Below are positions 25,445-34,858 of a DNA stretch of 64,000 nucleotides, piece after piece. Location: contig NZ_JBGJKZ010000001.1 of assembly GCF_041359055.1 (NCBI RefSeq), positions 434,001-498,000 on the forward strand, given 5' to 3'. The DNA comes from Paenalcaligenes hominis_A. Lineage in GTDB: Bacteria; Pseudomonadota; Gammaproteobacteria; Burkholderiales; Burkholderiaceae_B. The notes beneath the pieces were generated by a model that saw only the letters and a program-made list of their open reading frames with translations, was not told the origin of the DNA and did not search any database. The translations under genes and the position numbers were made by a program. Numbering within the stretch: the stretch's first letter is position 1; each line of letters opens with the position of its first letter.

Positions 25445-25519
25445 CTCTCATTCAACACAAGCTTATTCTTTATTTAAACAAAATTTTTAGCACGCAGACT
25501 AAAACCCAAGACTTATTGT

Positions 25520-26740
25520 ATGCAGATTTATCAAAGCCTCACGTTTAGGGCCTTATTGTTTCCTTTGGCCTTTGCCTTGTTTGAGGCCGCTGTTTATATA
25601 GGCAATGACTTAGTTCAACCCGCCATGTTGGCAGTCACGCAAGAGTTTGGGGTGGGGGCAGAATGGACCCCTACCTCTATGTCCGCTTATATATTGGGTG
25701 GGGCATTATTAGCGGTTTTTTGGGGGCCTATTTCGGATCAGCTAGGGCGGCGTCGTGTATTTTTAAGCGGAGCCTTATTTTTTGTGGCGGGGTGTGTGGC
25801 GATTATTTTTACAAGCAGTATCGAGCAGTTTCTGGTGTGGCGTTTCTTACAAGGTACTGCTTTAACCTTAATCACCGCGGTAGGTCTAGCCACCATCCAA
25901 GAGGCGTATTCCGAGGCTCATGCTGTGCGCGTCACAGCCATGATTGCCAACATTACTTTATTAGCCCCGTTATTAGGTCCTATTTTAGGCGCGATATTAA
26001 TTGAGCATGTGTCATGGCATTGGGGCTTTATTGGTATTGCGGCACTGGCTGGCTTGGCGTGGTTGGGCTTATGGCGTCATATGCCCGAAACCCTAACTGA
26101 GCATGAACGCACGCCAAAAAACATTAAACAAGTGTTGGGCGATTATAAAGCGGTGCTTACTAGCCGACGTTTTATTATTTTTGCTATGTCAGGCCCGTTG
26201 TTGGCCTTGCCGGTGATGCTGTGGATTGCATTATCACCGGTGTTTTTAGTGCAAGAGCTAGGGCTAAGCAATATTGACTATGCATTAAGTCAAATTCCGG
26301 TACTAGGTGGGTTGATCTTAGGTAATTTCGTGGTGGCTCGTTGGGTAGAACGCATGCCTTTGGGCAAGACGGTTCTAATTGGTTTTCCTTTTGTGCTCTG
26401 TGGCTGGCTTAGTTTGTTGATGGGGGTGCTGTTCAGTGCTCATCTGGTTTTTGCTTTGATTTTTGGTATGAGCTTAATTGCTTTTGGTGAAGGGCTGAGC
26501 TTTGCCGTGATGTATCGGTTTGCTTTGGTGTCTTCCCCTGTTAGCAAGGGCACAGTAGCTGCTGCTATTGCGACCTTAAACATGATGTTTTATGCCGTAC
26601 TGATAGAAATAACTCGTCATCTTTATAGCGCGTGGGGTTTGAGCGCGATGATTGTAATGATTGCGCTCAGTTTAGCTCTGTTTATTCGCTATTCATTACC
26701 GCTATTAAAACAACTCATGCAAGAAAGGGAGCGCAATTAA
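25520..26740 (+). CDS. MdfA-like MFS multidrug/cation efflux protein
   Basis: 406-residue major facilitator with 12 predicted membrane helices. The first helix carries two acidic residues, Glu22 and Asp30 (ALFEAAVYIGND), with the same spacing as Glu26 and Asp34, the proton and drug sites of E. coli MdfA. The MFS loop motif GPISDQLGRRRV and the segment APLLGPILGA also match MdfA. Export of lipophilic cations or chloramphenicol-type compounds is therefore likely, but not shown. Ends at a bidirectional terminator. Confidence 0.85.
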   Translation: MQIYQSLTFRALLFPLAFALFEAAVYIGNDLVQPAMLAVTQEFGVGAEWTPTSMSAYILGGALLAVFWGPISDQLGRRRVFLSGALFFVAGCVAIIFTSSIEQFLVWRFLQGTALTLITAVGLATIQEAYSEAHAVRVTAMIANITLLAPLLGPILGAILIEHVSWHWGFIGIAALAGLAWLGLWRHMPETLTEHERTPKNIKQVLGDYKAVLTSRRFIIFAMSGPLLALPVMLWIALSPVFLVQELGLSNIDYALSQIPVLGGLILGNFVVARWVERMPLGKTVLIGFPFVLCGWLSLLMGVLFSAHLVFALIFGMSLIAFGEGLSFAVMYRFALVSSPVSKGTVAAAIATLNMMFYAVLIEITRHLYSAWGLSAMIVMIALSLALFIRYSLPLLKQLMQERERN

Positions 26741-26741
26741 T

Positions 26742-26777
26742 AAAACGCCTTCTGGGTTCTGGCACAGAAGGCGTTTT
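26742..26777. terminator. Bidirectional terminator between MFS gene and giant flavoprotein
   Basis: Thirteen-bp perfect arms: 26742-26754 (AAAACGCCTTCTG) and 26765-26777 (CAGAAGGCGTTTT). A on one side and T on the other serve both converging transcripts. Confidence 0.92.
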
Positions 26778-26800
26778 GTTTAGATGCGCAGAATCAATAA

Positions 26801-29800
26801 TTAAAGTAATACGCGCTCTATACCACCATGATTCGCTTTTTGCACATAGTCGGGCATCCAGTTTTCACCCAAAATATGTTTTGCCATTTCGACCACAATG
26901 TAATCGGGTTCGACTTGGGTGTCGTCCTGGTAACGAGACAAGCCCTGTAAACAGGAGGGGCATGAGGTCAACATTTTGACCGTGCCGTTAAAGCCATCGG
27001 CAGCAATGGTCTGTTGGTTTTTTTGTAGCTCCTCGAGTTTGCGGAACCGAATTTGAGTAGAAATATCTGGACGTGATACGGCTAAGGTGCCTGATTCCCC
27101 ACAGCAGCGGTCGGATTTGATGGTGCTTTCCCCTACCAATGATTTAACTGTGCGCATTGGGTCTTGGAGTTTCATGGGGGTATGACAGGGGTCGTGATAC
27201 ATATAACGCACCCCAGTGCTGTTTTCCAGCGTAATGCCTTTTTCTAGCAAGAACTCGTGAATATCAATTAAGCGACAGCCGGGAAAGATTTTTTCAAACT
27301 CATAACCAGCCAGTTGGTCATAACAAGTACCGCAACTTACTACCACTGTTTTAATGTCTAAGTAATTTAACGTGGTTGCCATACGATGAAAAAGGACACG
27401 GTTATCGGTAATCATTTGATCCGCTTTTTCAAACTCGCCGTTACCGCGTTGTGGATAGCCACAACATAAATAGCTAGGGGGCAAAACGGTCTGTACCCCA
27501 GCATGCCAGAGCATGGCTTGTGTAGCTAGGCCCACCTGAGAAAACAGACGCTCGGAACCACAACCGGGAAAGTAAAAAACAGCTTCGGATTCGGTGTGCG
27601 TGCGTTTTGGGTCTCGGATAATTGGCACGTAGTTTGAGTCTTCGATATCCAAGAGCTTACGGGCTGTTTGTTTGGGTAGACCCCCCGGCATTTTCTTATT
27701 CACAAAGTGAATGACCTGCTCACGGATGGGGGCTTTACCTACCGTAGCGGGTGGGTTTTGTGTTTGTTGGCGCGCCGGCACAGTGAGCACATCGTGGGCT
27801 AAACGTTGTGCCTTATAACCGACCTCCATGACTTTACGCGAAGCGTTAATCACTTTTGGAGATTTAGCGTTTAAGAAAAACATGGCTGCAGCCGTACCGG
27901 GATTGGCTGATTTTTTCCCCATGCGGCGTAATAGGTGCCGCATTTCCATGGATACATCACCAAAATCAATATCGACTGGACAGGGGTTGTAGCACTTGTG
28001 GCAGACCGTGCAATGATCGCCCACGTCCTCGAACTCTTCCCAGTGTTTAAGACTAATGCCACGTCGTGTTTGCTCTTCGTACAGAAAGGCTTCAATTAAT
28101 AACGATGTAGCTAGAATTTTATTGCGTGGAGAGTACAGTAAGTTTGCACGCGGTACATGGGTAGCGCATACAGGTTTGCATTTGCCGCAGCGCAAACAGT
28201 CTTTAATAGCATGGGAAATCGCACCGATTTCGCTGCGCTGCATAATCAAGGATTCGTGACCTAATAGATTAAAGCTAGGTGTCCACGCATGACTGAGGTC
28301 AGCCCCAGGCATAAGTTTGCCTGCATTGAAGCGCCCCTCGGGGTCTATGCGTCGCTTGTAGTCTTGAAAGGGCTGTAGTTCTTCTTGGGTAAGGTATTCA
28401 AACTTGGTTAAGCCAATGCCGTGTTCGCCCGAGATGACCCCATCTAGATTGCGTGCGATTTGCATAATGCGAGCCACTGTTTCATTGGCCTCTTGGAGCA
28501 TTTCATAATCGTCAGAGTTAACAGGCAAGTTGGTATGTACGTTGCCATCGCCTGCATGCATGTGCAGCGCTACAAAAACACGGCTGCGCAGGATGCGATC
28601 GTGAATTGCTTGAATTTCAGCCAAAATAGCAGCACAAGACGCGCCAGAAAAGTGCTTTTCCATGGCGGCGCGAATTTCATTTTTCCACGAGGTACGCAAG
28701 GTATGGTCTTGGAGTAGCTCAAGAACGGTTACGTCTGGTTGTTGTGCTAGGCGTTCATCAAGTGGGCTTAGGGGTTGAATGCCTAGTTGCTCAAACGTTT
28801 GAGTCTCATTTTTGGCTAGCGCCTCGAGATTATTTAAGAGCCAGGTCCAGCGTTGACGCACTTGTTGTAATGTAGCCAGTGCGTCTTGACGACGCTCTTC
28901 GATGACTTCGCTGCGTGTATGGTCGGCATCATCGTGGTCGGTAATTTTGCCTATGGGCAAATCACCTTTTAAGAAGTGCTCTAGCGCGTTGACCAGTCGC
29001 AATTTATTACGCGTGGAAAGCTCAATATTGATGCGTTCAATTTCGTCCGTGTATTCGCCCATGCGGTGCAAGGGGATAACAACGTCCTCGTTAATTTTAA
29101 ACGCATTTGTGTGACGCGCGATAGCGGCCGTACGAGCACGATCAAGCCAGAAGCGTTTGCGGGCTTCGGCACTGACTGCCACAAAGCCCTCACCATGACG
29201 AGTGTTGGCAAAGCGGATGACCTCGCTAGCCGCTTTGGCTACGGCGCTTTCATCATCACCAACAATATCGCCAATAAGCACCATTTTGGGTAAACCACTG
29301 CGTTTGCTTTTGGTGGCATAACCGACGGCACGTAAATAACGTTCGTCTAAATGTTCGAGACCTGCTAAAACTGCACCCATAGCTTGGCCCGCAGTGTCTA
29401 GATAATTTTTAATTTCTACAATGGATGGCACAGCGTTGCGTGCCGAGCCGAAGAATTCTAAACACACGGTACGGGTATGCTCGGGCATCCGGTGTAAGAT
29501 CCACCGCGCTGCGGTAATAATGCCATCACAGCCTTCTTTTTGTACCCCAGGTAGACCAGCCAAGAATTTATCGGTGACGTCTTTGCCTAGACCTACTTTT
29601 CTGAAGCGTTGACCCTTAATGACTAAGGTGTCTTGACGTAGCAATTGGGCACCCGGCGCAAATGCCCCGTCATACCAACGCAGATCAAAAATAGCTTCGT
29701 CTACTTCGTGGATTTTGCCAAGACTGTGATTAATACGTGTGACCTCTAGCCAGTTACCCTCGGGGTCCACCATGCGCCACCAGCTTAGGTTATCTAACGC

Positions 29801-30733
29801 CGTACCCCAAAGGACGGCTTTTTTGCCACCGGCATTCATGGCGACGTTGCCGCCAATACAGGAGGCGTCAGCAGAGGTGGGGTCCACAGCAAAAACGCGA
29901 CCTGCGGCTTGAGCCGCCTCGTCTACACGGCGTGTAACTACGCCGGCCCCAGTTAGAATGGTATGGGTGGGCTCGTCTAGGCCAGGTAGTTGTACGGCTT
30001 CGACAGGGCCAATGGCATCCAGTTTTTCTGTATTGATAACGGCTGAGCGAGGGCTAAGCGGAATAGCGCCGCCGGTATAACCGGTGCCACCCCCACGAGG
30101 GATGATGGTGAGTTTGAGTTCGATACAGGCGCGTACCAGAGCGGCAATTTCTTCTTCGGTATCGGGTGTTAAGACCACGAAGGGGTATTCAACGCGCCAG
30201 TCGGTGGCATCTGTAACATGGGAAACGCGAGATAAGCCATCAAACTTAATATTATGCTTTGCGGTAATAGATGAAAGGCGCTTTAAAACCTGTTGGCGTA
30301 AATCGCGAGCCTCGTGAAACTCACGTTCAAAGTCGGTAACGGCTTGGCGTGCAGCAGCTAAGAGAGTTAGTACTTTTTGATCGCGATCAGGCACATGGGC
30401 ATCGCGACGAGCATTGATTTCATTTAAGCGGTGTGACAGGGCTTCAGTCAACTGTTGTTGACGTTTGGGGTTAGCAAGCAAGTCGTCTTGTAGATACGGG
30501 TTGCGACGCACTACCCAAATATCACCTAACACTTCGAATAACATCCGAGCGGAACGGCCAGTGCGACGCTCTGAGCGTAGCTCGGAGAGCTTTTCCCATG
30601 CCTCAGAGCCCAGTAAACGGAGCACAATTTCTCTGTCAGAATAAGAGGTGTAGTTATAGGGGATTTCGCGCAGACGACTGGTTAAATCGGGAGCATTCGC
30701 GGCTAGAAATTGGCTTGCGACCGGAGCATTCAT
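26801..30733 (-). CDS. Giant FAD/FMN-binding oxidoreductase with 4Fe-4S and CCG domains (YdiJ/Dld-like, DUF3683)
   Basis: 1310-residue fused enzyme. N-terminal DUF3683-like region (residues 1 to about 170). FAD-binding-4 domain with IPRGGGTGYTGGAIP near residue 214, then an FAD-oxidase C-terminal domain. Two 4Fe-4S motifs follow, CLRCGKC near 845 and CTVCHKCYNPCP near 910. Two CCG domains end the protein (CCGYPQRGNGE near 1090, CCGESG near 1210). This is the layout of FAD 2-hydroxyacid dehydrogenases such as E. coli YdiJ (D-2-hydroxyglutarate or D-lactate oxidation), enlarged at the N-terminus. Electrons would pass from FAD through the clusters. No ribosome site precedes ATG 30733; a long inverted repeat lies just upstream. 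Confidence 0.9.
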   Translation of the reverse strand: MNAPVASQFLAANAPDLTSRLREIPYNYTSYSDREIVLRLLGSEAWEKLSELRSERRTGRSARMLFEVLGDIWVVRRNPYLQDDLLANPKRQQQLTEALSHRLNEINARRDAHVPDRDQKVLTLLAAARQAVTDFEREFHEARDLRQQVLKRLSSITAKHNIKFDGLSRVSHVTDATDWRVEYPFVVLTPDTEEEIAALVRACIELKLTIIPRGGGTGYTGGAIPLSPRSAVINTEKLDAIGPVEAVQLPGLDEPTHTILTGAGVVTRRVDEAAQAAGRVFAVDPTSADASCIGGNVAMNAGGKKAVLWGTALDNLSWWRMVDPEGNWLEVTRINHSLGKIHEVDEAIFDLRWYDGAFAPGAQLLRQDTLVIKGQRFRKVGLGKDVTDKFLAGLPGVQKEGCDGIITAARWILHRMPEHTRTVCLEFFGSARNAVPSIVEIKNYLDTAGQAMGAVLAGLEHLDERYLRAVGYATKSKRSGLPKMVLIGDIVGDDESAVAKAASEVIRFANTRHGEGFVAVSAEARKRFWLDRARTAAIARHTNAFKINEDVVIPLHRMGEYTDEIERINIELSTRNKLRLVNALEHFLKGDLPIGKITDHDDADHTRSEVIEERRQDALATLQQVRQRWTWLLNNLEALAKNETQTFEQLGIQPLSPLDERLAQQPDVTVLELLQDHTLRTSWKNEIRAAMEKHFSGASCAAILAEIQAIHDRILRSRVFVALHMHAGDGNVHTNLPVNSDDYEMLQEANETVARIMQIARNLDGVISGEHGIGLTKFEYLTQEELQPFQDYKRRIDPEGRFNAGKLMPGADLSHAWTPSFNLLGHESLIMQRSEIGAISHAIKDCLRCGKCKPVCATHVPRANLLYSPRNKILATSLLIEAFLYEEQTRRGISLKHWEEFEDVGDHCTVCHKCYNPCPVDIDFGDVSMEMRHLLRRMGKKSANPGTAAAMFFLNAKSPKVINASRKVMEVGYKAQRLAHDVLTVPARQQTQNPPATVGKAPIREQVIHFVNKKMPGGLPKQTARKLLDIEDSNYVPIIRDPKRTHTESEAVFYFPGCGSERLFSQVGLATQAMLWHAGVQTVLPPSYLCCGYPQRGNGEFEKADQMITDNRVLFHRMATTLNYLDIKTVVVSCGTCYDQLAGYEFEKIFPGCRLIDIHEFLLEKGITLENSTGVRYMYHDPCHTPMKLQDPMRTVKSLVGESTIKSDRCCGESGTLAVSRPDISTQIRFRKLEELQKNQQTIAADGFNGTVKMLTSCPSCLQGLSRYQDDTQVEPDYIVVEMAKHILGENWMPDYVQKANHGGIERVLL

Positions 30734-30742
30734 AGTGTTTGG

Positions 30743-30783
30743 ACTAAAGCGTTTAAGATGTGTTAAACAGGGAACGCTTTAGT
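30743..30783. promoter_or_regulatory. 41-bp inverted repeat upstream of the giant flavoprotein
   Basis: Perfect 11-bp arms ACTAAAGCGTT (30743-30753) and AACGCTTTAGT (30773-30783). Nested inside are GTTTAA (30751-30756) and TTAAAC (30763-30768). It ends 9 bp before the start codon and has no T-run, so an operator or a leader hairpin is more likely than a terminator. Confidence 0.6.
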
Positions 30784-30850
30784 TTAAATCATTCATGGCA
30801 GCAAGGTATGGGCAGATTGTAGTTTTTATGTGGAATTAAGGAAAAAAGCG

Positions 30851-31396
30851 CTAATTCCAACCTAGATAAGGCAAGAGCCACAAAATGGCAGAGGTCATAA
30901 GCGTATAGCGTAAAAACTTCCCAATCGTCATATAAAACACACAAGGCCAAAAAGAAAGTCGCATCCAACCAGCTAATGCACAAAGTGGATCGCCAACTAG
31001 AGGCAGCCAAGAGAACAGCAATGCTTTAGGCCCTAGGCGTTGTAGCCAGTGGGTAACTGTTTTATGCCAACGTCCTGCTGCTTTTTGGCTGTAGTGGCTT
31101 TGGTCAGAGGACTCATTAGGGTGATTTTTACGCCAGGTAGCATAGGTTTTGGCCGCACCTAAACCCATCCAGTAGCTAATAGCGCCTCCTAGGGTGTTAC
31201 CAATGGTTGCCACGGTAACGGCATACCAAAAATGAGTAGGCTCTACTGCAACATAGGCTAAAACGGCTGGCTCAGACCCAAGCGGTAATAAGGTAGCTGA
31301 AACTAAGCTAATAATAAAAATGGCACTCAGACCGACCTTAGGCAAAGCCCATATCTCGAGTAGCCACATAACGGTGTCATGTGTCCAAGCTTCCAT
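30851..31396 (-). CDS. YqaA/DedA-like membrane protein (VTT domain)
   Basis: 181-residue inner-membrane protein. LVSATLLPLGSEPAVLAYVA near residue 35, NTLGGAISYWMGLG, and a C-terminal FYMTIGKFLRYTLM segment fit the small YqaA branch of the DedA/VTT family, linked to lipid scrambling and membrane homeostasis. There are about four membrane segments. It lies upstream of the giant flavoprotein on the same strand, separated by 117 bp holding an inverted repeat. Function is inferred from family only. Confidence 0.82.
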   Translation of the reverse strand: MEAWTHDTVMWLLEIWALPKVGLSAIFIISLVSATLLPLGSEPAVLAYVAVEPTHFWYAVTVATIGNTLGGAISYWMGLGAAKTYATWRKNHPNESSDQSHYSQKAAGRWHKTVTHWLQRLGPKALLFSWLPLVGDPLCALAGWMRLSFWPCVFYMTIGKFLRYTLMTSAILWLLPYLGWN

Positions 31397-31509
31397 AAAT
31401 GTCCTGATTTGCTAGCGATTAATTGCGTAGTATGACGCCTATTTGTGTTGGGGGTATGGTATTCTTTTTGATTTTACTGCGTCAGATTTTGTGAAGTAAC
31501 CAGCCCATT

Positions 31510-33018
31510 ATGTCCAACGACTATCTAAAACGAACCCTAACTTCTAAAGTGTATGATGTGATCTCAGAGACCCCTCTTGAGCTTGCAGCATTAGCTTCAG
31601 CCAAACTAAACAACCGTATTCTACTCAAACGTGAAGATCAATTGGCGGTATTTAGTTTTAAGTTACGCGGCGCTTACAACAAAATGGCGCAGCTAACTCA
31701 AGAGGAATTAAAGCGTGGTGTTATAGCCGCTTCAGCAGGCAACCATGCACAGGGGGTGGCTTTTTCCGCACGTCGTTTAGGCAGTCGCGCTGTAATTGTG
31801 ATGCCCACTACTACGCCGCAGCTTAAAGTAGAAGCAGTACGTAATTTGGGTGGCGAGGTGGTTCTGGCCGGTGAAAGTTATTCAGACGCTTATGACCATG
31901 CTCTGACTTTAATGGAGCAGCAGGGCTTAACTTTTGTACACCCTTTTGATGACCCCGATGTCATTGCCGGGCAGGGCACCGTAGGGATGGAAATTCTGCA
32001 CCAACATCCAGGCCCTATTCATGCCATTTTTGTGCCTATCGGTGGGGGCGGGCTTATTGCAGGGGTTGCGGCTTATATAAAACAGCTACGTCCCGAAATA
32101 AAAATCATAGGGGTGCAAACCGAAGACTCTGCAGCTATGAAACGTAGTGTAAAAGCAAAGCGTCGTTTAGTGCTAAATGATGTTGGTTTGTTTTCTGATG
32201 GCACTGCAGTCAAACAGGTGGGCTCGGAGACCTTTAAACTCACTCAAAAATACGCTGATGATTTTGTATTAGTAGATACGGACGCTATTTGTGCCGCCAT
32301 AAAAGATGTATTCCAAGACACACGTAGTGTGCTTGAGCCAGCGGGCGCATTGGCGATGGCAGGTGCAAAAAAATACATTCGAGAGCACAAGCTCAGCGAT
32401 GAGACGGTTATTGCTATCACATCCGGTGCGAATATGAACTTCGATCGGCTGCGTTTTGTGGCCGAACGCGCTGATGTGGGCTTAGATCGTGAAGCGCTTT
32501 TTGCCATCACACTAGCAGAAAAACATGGCAGTTTTTTACGGCTCTGTGAAGCACTAGGGGATCGCTCTGTAACAGAGTTTAATTACCGTATTTCTGATCC
32601 TGACACTGCCCATGTGTTTGTAGGTTTGCAAACGCAGTCAGCCGAAGAGGTAGACAAACTCGAGCAGCATTTTGTGGCTAAAGGTTTTCCCACCCTAAAC
32701 TTAACGCATAACGAAATGGCTAAAACGCATTTACGTTATATGGTGGGAGGGAAATCAGATTTAGCTCAGCATGAAGTGTTGTATCGTTTCGAGTTTCCAG
32801 AACGCCCTGGTGCATTGCGCCGCTTCCTAAGCAGCATGAACCCCGAGTGGAATATTAGTCTTTTCCATTATCGAAATCAGGGCGATGATTATGGTCGCAT
32901 TTTAGTCGGTATTCAGGTGCCGCCTGCCGATAAGAAAGCTTTTAAAGAGTTCTTGAATGAGCTGGGTTATCCGTATTGGAATGAGTCCGATAACCCCGTC
33001 TATAAGCTGTTTTTATAA
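31510..33018 (+). CDS. ilvA: Threonine ammonia-lyase, biosynthetic
   Basis: 502-residue PLP enzyme that deaminates threonine to 2-oxobutanoate for isoleucine synthesis. The PLP lysine is Lys51 (FSFKLRGAYNKM), and the phosphate-binding loop is PIGGGGLIAGVA. The C-terminal 180 residues contain two ACT-like regulatory domains (ALFAITLAEKHGSFLRLCEAL and LYRFEFPERPGALRRFL), so isoleucine feedback control is expected. Followed by a strong terminator. No ilv neighbours. Confidence 0.96.
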   Translation: MSNDYLKRTLTSKVYDVISETPLELAALASAKLNNRILLKREDQLAVFSFKLRGAYNKMAQLTQEELKRGVIAASAGNHAQGVAFSARRLGSRAVIVMPTTTPQLKVEAVRNLGGEVVLAGESYSDAYDHALTLMEQQGLTFVHPFDDPDVIAGQGTVGMEILHQHPGPIHAIFVPIGGGGLIAGVAAYIKQLRPEIKIIGVQTEDSAAMKRSVKAKRRLVLNDVGLFSDGTAVKQVGSETFKLTQKYADDFVLVDTDAICAAIKDVFQDTRSVLEPAGALAMAGAKKYIREHKLSDETVIAITSGANMNFDRLRFVAERADVGLDREALFAITLAEKHGSFLRLCEALGDRSVTEFNYRISDPDTAHVFVGLQTQSAEEVDKLEQHFVAKGFPTLNLTHNEMAKTHLRYMVGGKSDLAQHEVLYRFEFPERPGALRRFLSSMNPEWNISLFHYRNQGDDYGRILVGIQVPPADKKAFKEFLNELGYPYWNESDNPVYKLFL

Positions 33019-33039
33019 TTGCTTCATTAGCTAAATAAA

Positions 33040-33066
33040 AAGCCACCTTGAGGGTGGCTTTTTTTT
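33040..33066. terminator. Intrinsic terminator after ilvA
   Basis: Eight-bp stem AAGCCACC (33040-33047) with GGTGGCTT (33053-33060), short loop, T-run through 33066. A-rich flank upstream, so it can also serve the converging VOC gene. Confidence 0.92.
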
Positions 33067-33496
33067 ATTTGGCAAAAAGAGAGTCTAAAGAATGAAAGGC
33101 TTTAAACTCTAGCGCATTGCCAGAGGGATCTAAAAAGAACATGGTGGCTTGTTCACCAGGCTGACCTTTGAAGCGAATGTAAGGCTTGATGACGAATTCG
33201 GTACCGTCCTCTTCAAGACGTTGGGCCAGCGCTTCCCAAGTGGTCATATCAAGCACCACACCAAAGTGACGCACCGGCACGTTGTGCTCGTCTACATCGC
33301 TGGTGGCAACAGGCGTGCACTCCTCGGGAGCAAGGTGTGCAACGATTTGATGTCCAAATAAATTAAAGTCAATCCATTGGTCAGAGGATCGGCCTTCGGG
33401 GCAACCCATTTTTTGACCATAAAAAGCACGAGCTTCGTCAAGGTCGCGTACAGGAAACGCCAAGTGAAAAGGACGAATGGAGGCTTGATCAGACAT
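33065..33496 (-). CDS. VOC (glyoxalase/dioxygenase-fold) protein
   Basis: 143-residue protein of the vicinal oxygen chelate superfamily. FHLAFPVRDLDEARAFYGQKMG at the N-terminus and FFLDPSGNALEFKAF at the C-terminus frame the two beta-alpha-beta-beta-beta modules. Metal-ligand candidates are the N-terminal His, a central His (VRHFGVVLD) and the C-terminal Glu. It could be a glyoxalase-like or fosfomycin-resistance-like enzyme; the substrate is not evident. It stands alone between ilvA and phoR. Confidence 0.82.
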   Translation of the reverse strand: MSDQASIRPFHLAFPVRDLDEARAFYGQKMGCPEGRSSDQWIDFNLFGHQIVAHLAPEECTPVATSDVDEHNVPVRHFGVVLDMTTWEALAQRLEEDGTEFVIKPYIRFKGQPGEQATMFFLDPSGNALEFKAFHSLDSLFAK

Positions 33497-33549
33497 AAAT
33501 TTTGTACTCCAAAGTAAAGTGTTATACGTATTATCTGACCATAATAGCC

Positions 33550-34848
33550 TTAACTGTTATGAATGCGAACTCGATCCACAGGAAAATGAATACTGAATGT
33601 ACTACCTGCGGCATAGCGGCTTTTAATTTCCAGTTCGGCCTGATGCCTAGAGACGACGTGACGGGTAATGGCAAGACCTAATCCCGTGCCTCCGGTCGCG
33701 CGCGAGCGGCCTTTGTCGGCACGATAAAAACGCTCAGTAAGCCGTGGAATGTCTTGTGGTGCTATGCCAATACCTGTGTCTTGGACAGAAAAAGTGGCAG
33801 TGCCATCATTGTTGACAAACCAGCTGGTGGTGATGGTGCCGTCTTTGGGGGTGTAACGCACGGCATTGGTTAGCAAGTTGCTAATTGCAGAGCTCAGCTC
33901 AGTTTCTGAACCTTCAATCCAAAGCGTTTCGTCCAAAGCGGTAACAAATACATGTTGACCGTCTGAGAGAGCATGGGCACGGGTAAGCGCTTGTTCAATT
34001 AGGTGGGTGACAGCAATAGGTGTTTGATCAGAAGTAGGAGAGGACTCAAGCGTGGAGAGGGTTAACAGATCCGCCACAATGGCCTGCATATGCTGGGCCT
34101 GCTCAATCATCATTTGTTCATAGCGTGCTCGCTGCTCTACCCCTAACGAGTCTGCTGGCATGTCTTGTAGGGTTTCTAAAAAGCCTAATAAAACCGTTAA
34201 TGGTGTGCGTAACTCGTGCGAAACATTGGCTACAAAGTCTTTACGCGTGGTTTCTAGCTTTTCCATTTGTGTGATATCGCGTGAAACCAGTAAAAACTGC
34301 CCTAAACCGTATGGCGTTAAATGCAAGGCTAGGGTTTTTTCCTCGCTGCCTTGGTGGATATGTAGGGTGAGGGTTTGGTCCCAGTTTTGGCTTTGGGCAT
34401 ACTGTGCAAACTCGGGAGATCGCACAATATTAAAAATGCTTTGTTGTCGGTCCGTAGCTAGGTTTAAACCCAGATGCTGACTGGCGGATTTATTGCACCA
34501 CTGCACATGCAGCTCTTTGTTTAACGTTACCGCTCCGTCAGGCAGGGCCTCTGCTGCCATCATCATGCTTTCTATATGGCGATCTTGGTCATGAATATAA
34601 AGCCGGTTTTGTTTTAGCTTTCGATAAATTGGGGCTAGCACCTCATCCCATGGCCCTACTGATGGAGGCGGAGGTGCATCCAGATTAGTTACCCAACGTT
34701 GAATTTTTTGTAATTGAAACGTTCCGACTAGGATTAGTAGCAATAAACCTAAGGCAAATAGTCCCCAGCCGGTAGCGGGGCCTAACCACCATCCAATTGC
34801 GGCAGAAAAAACGGCCCAAAAAAAGAGAGTGTTTAGGTTTTTGCTCAT
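33550..34848 (-). CDS. phoR: Phosphate regulon sensor histidine kinase PhoR
   Basis: 432-residue inner-membrane kinase. Two hydrophobic segments lie at about residues 8-25 and 28-44. A PAS-like region follows (about 95-195). The HisKA box has His211 in NVSHELRTPLTVLLGFLETL. The ATPase domain has N-, G1- and G2-type motifs (LLTNAVRYT, VQDTGIGI, GTGLGLAI). The frame runs back into phoB, but ATG 34848 lies 10 bp after the phoB stop and starts MSKNLNTLFFW. It pairs with phoB. No pst genes are adjacent, so the phosphate sensor link is by homology. Confidence 0.93.
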   Translation of the reverse strand: MSKNLNTLFFWAVFSAAIGWWLGPATGWGLFALGLLLLILVGTFQLQKIQRWVTNLDAPPPPSVGPWDEVLAPIYRKLKQNRLYIHDQDRHIESMMMAAEALPDGAVTLNKELHVQWCNKSASQHLGLNLATDRQQSIFNIVRSPEFAQYAQSQNWDQTLTLHIHQGSEEKTLALHLTPYGLGQFLLVSRDITQMEKLETTRKDFVANVSHELRTPLTVLLGFLETLQDMPADSLGVEQRARYEQMMIEQAQHMQAIVADLLTLSTLESSPTSDQTPIAVTHLIEQALTRAHALSDGQHVFVTALDETLWIEGSETELSSAISNLLTNAVRYTPKDGTITTSWFVNNDGTATFSVQDTGIGIAPQDIPRLTERFYRADKGRSRATGGTGLGLAITRHVVSRHQAELEIKSRYAAGSTFSIHFPVDRVRIHNS

Positions 34849-34858
34849 GATTGAGGTG

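Noticed and set aside
26632..26979. 115-residue open frame at the end of the MFS gene
   Set aside because: It runs through the strong bidirectional terminator and into the antisense of the giant flavoprotein.
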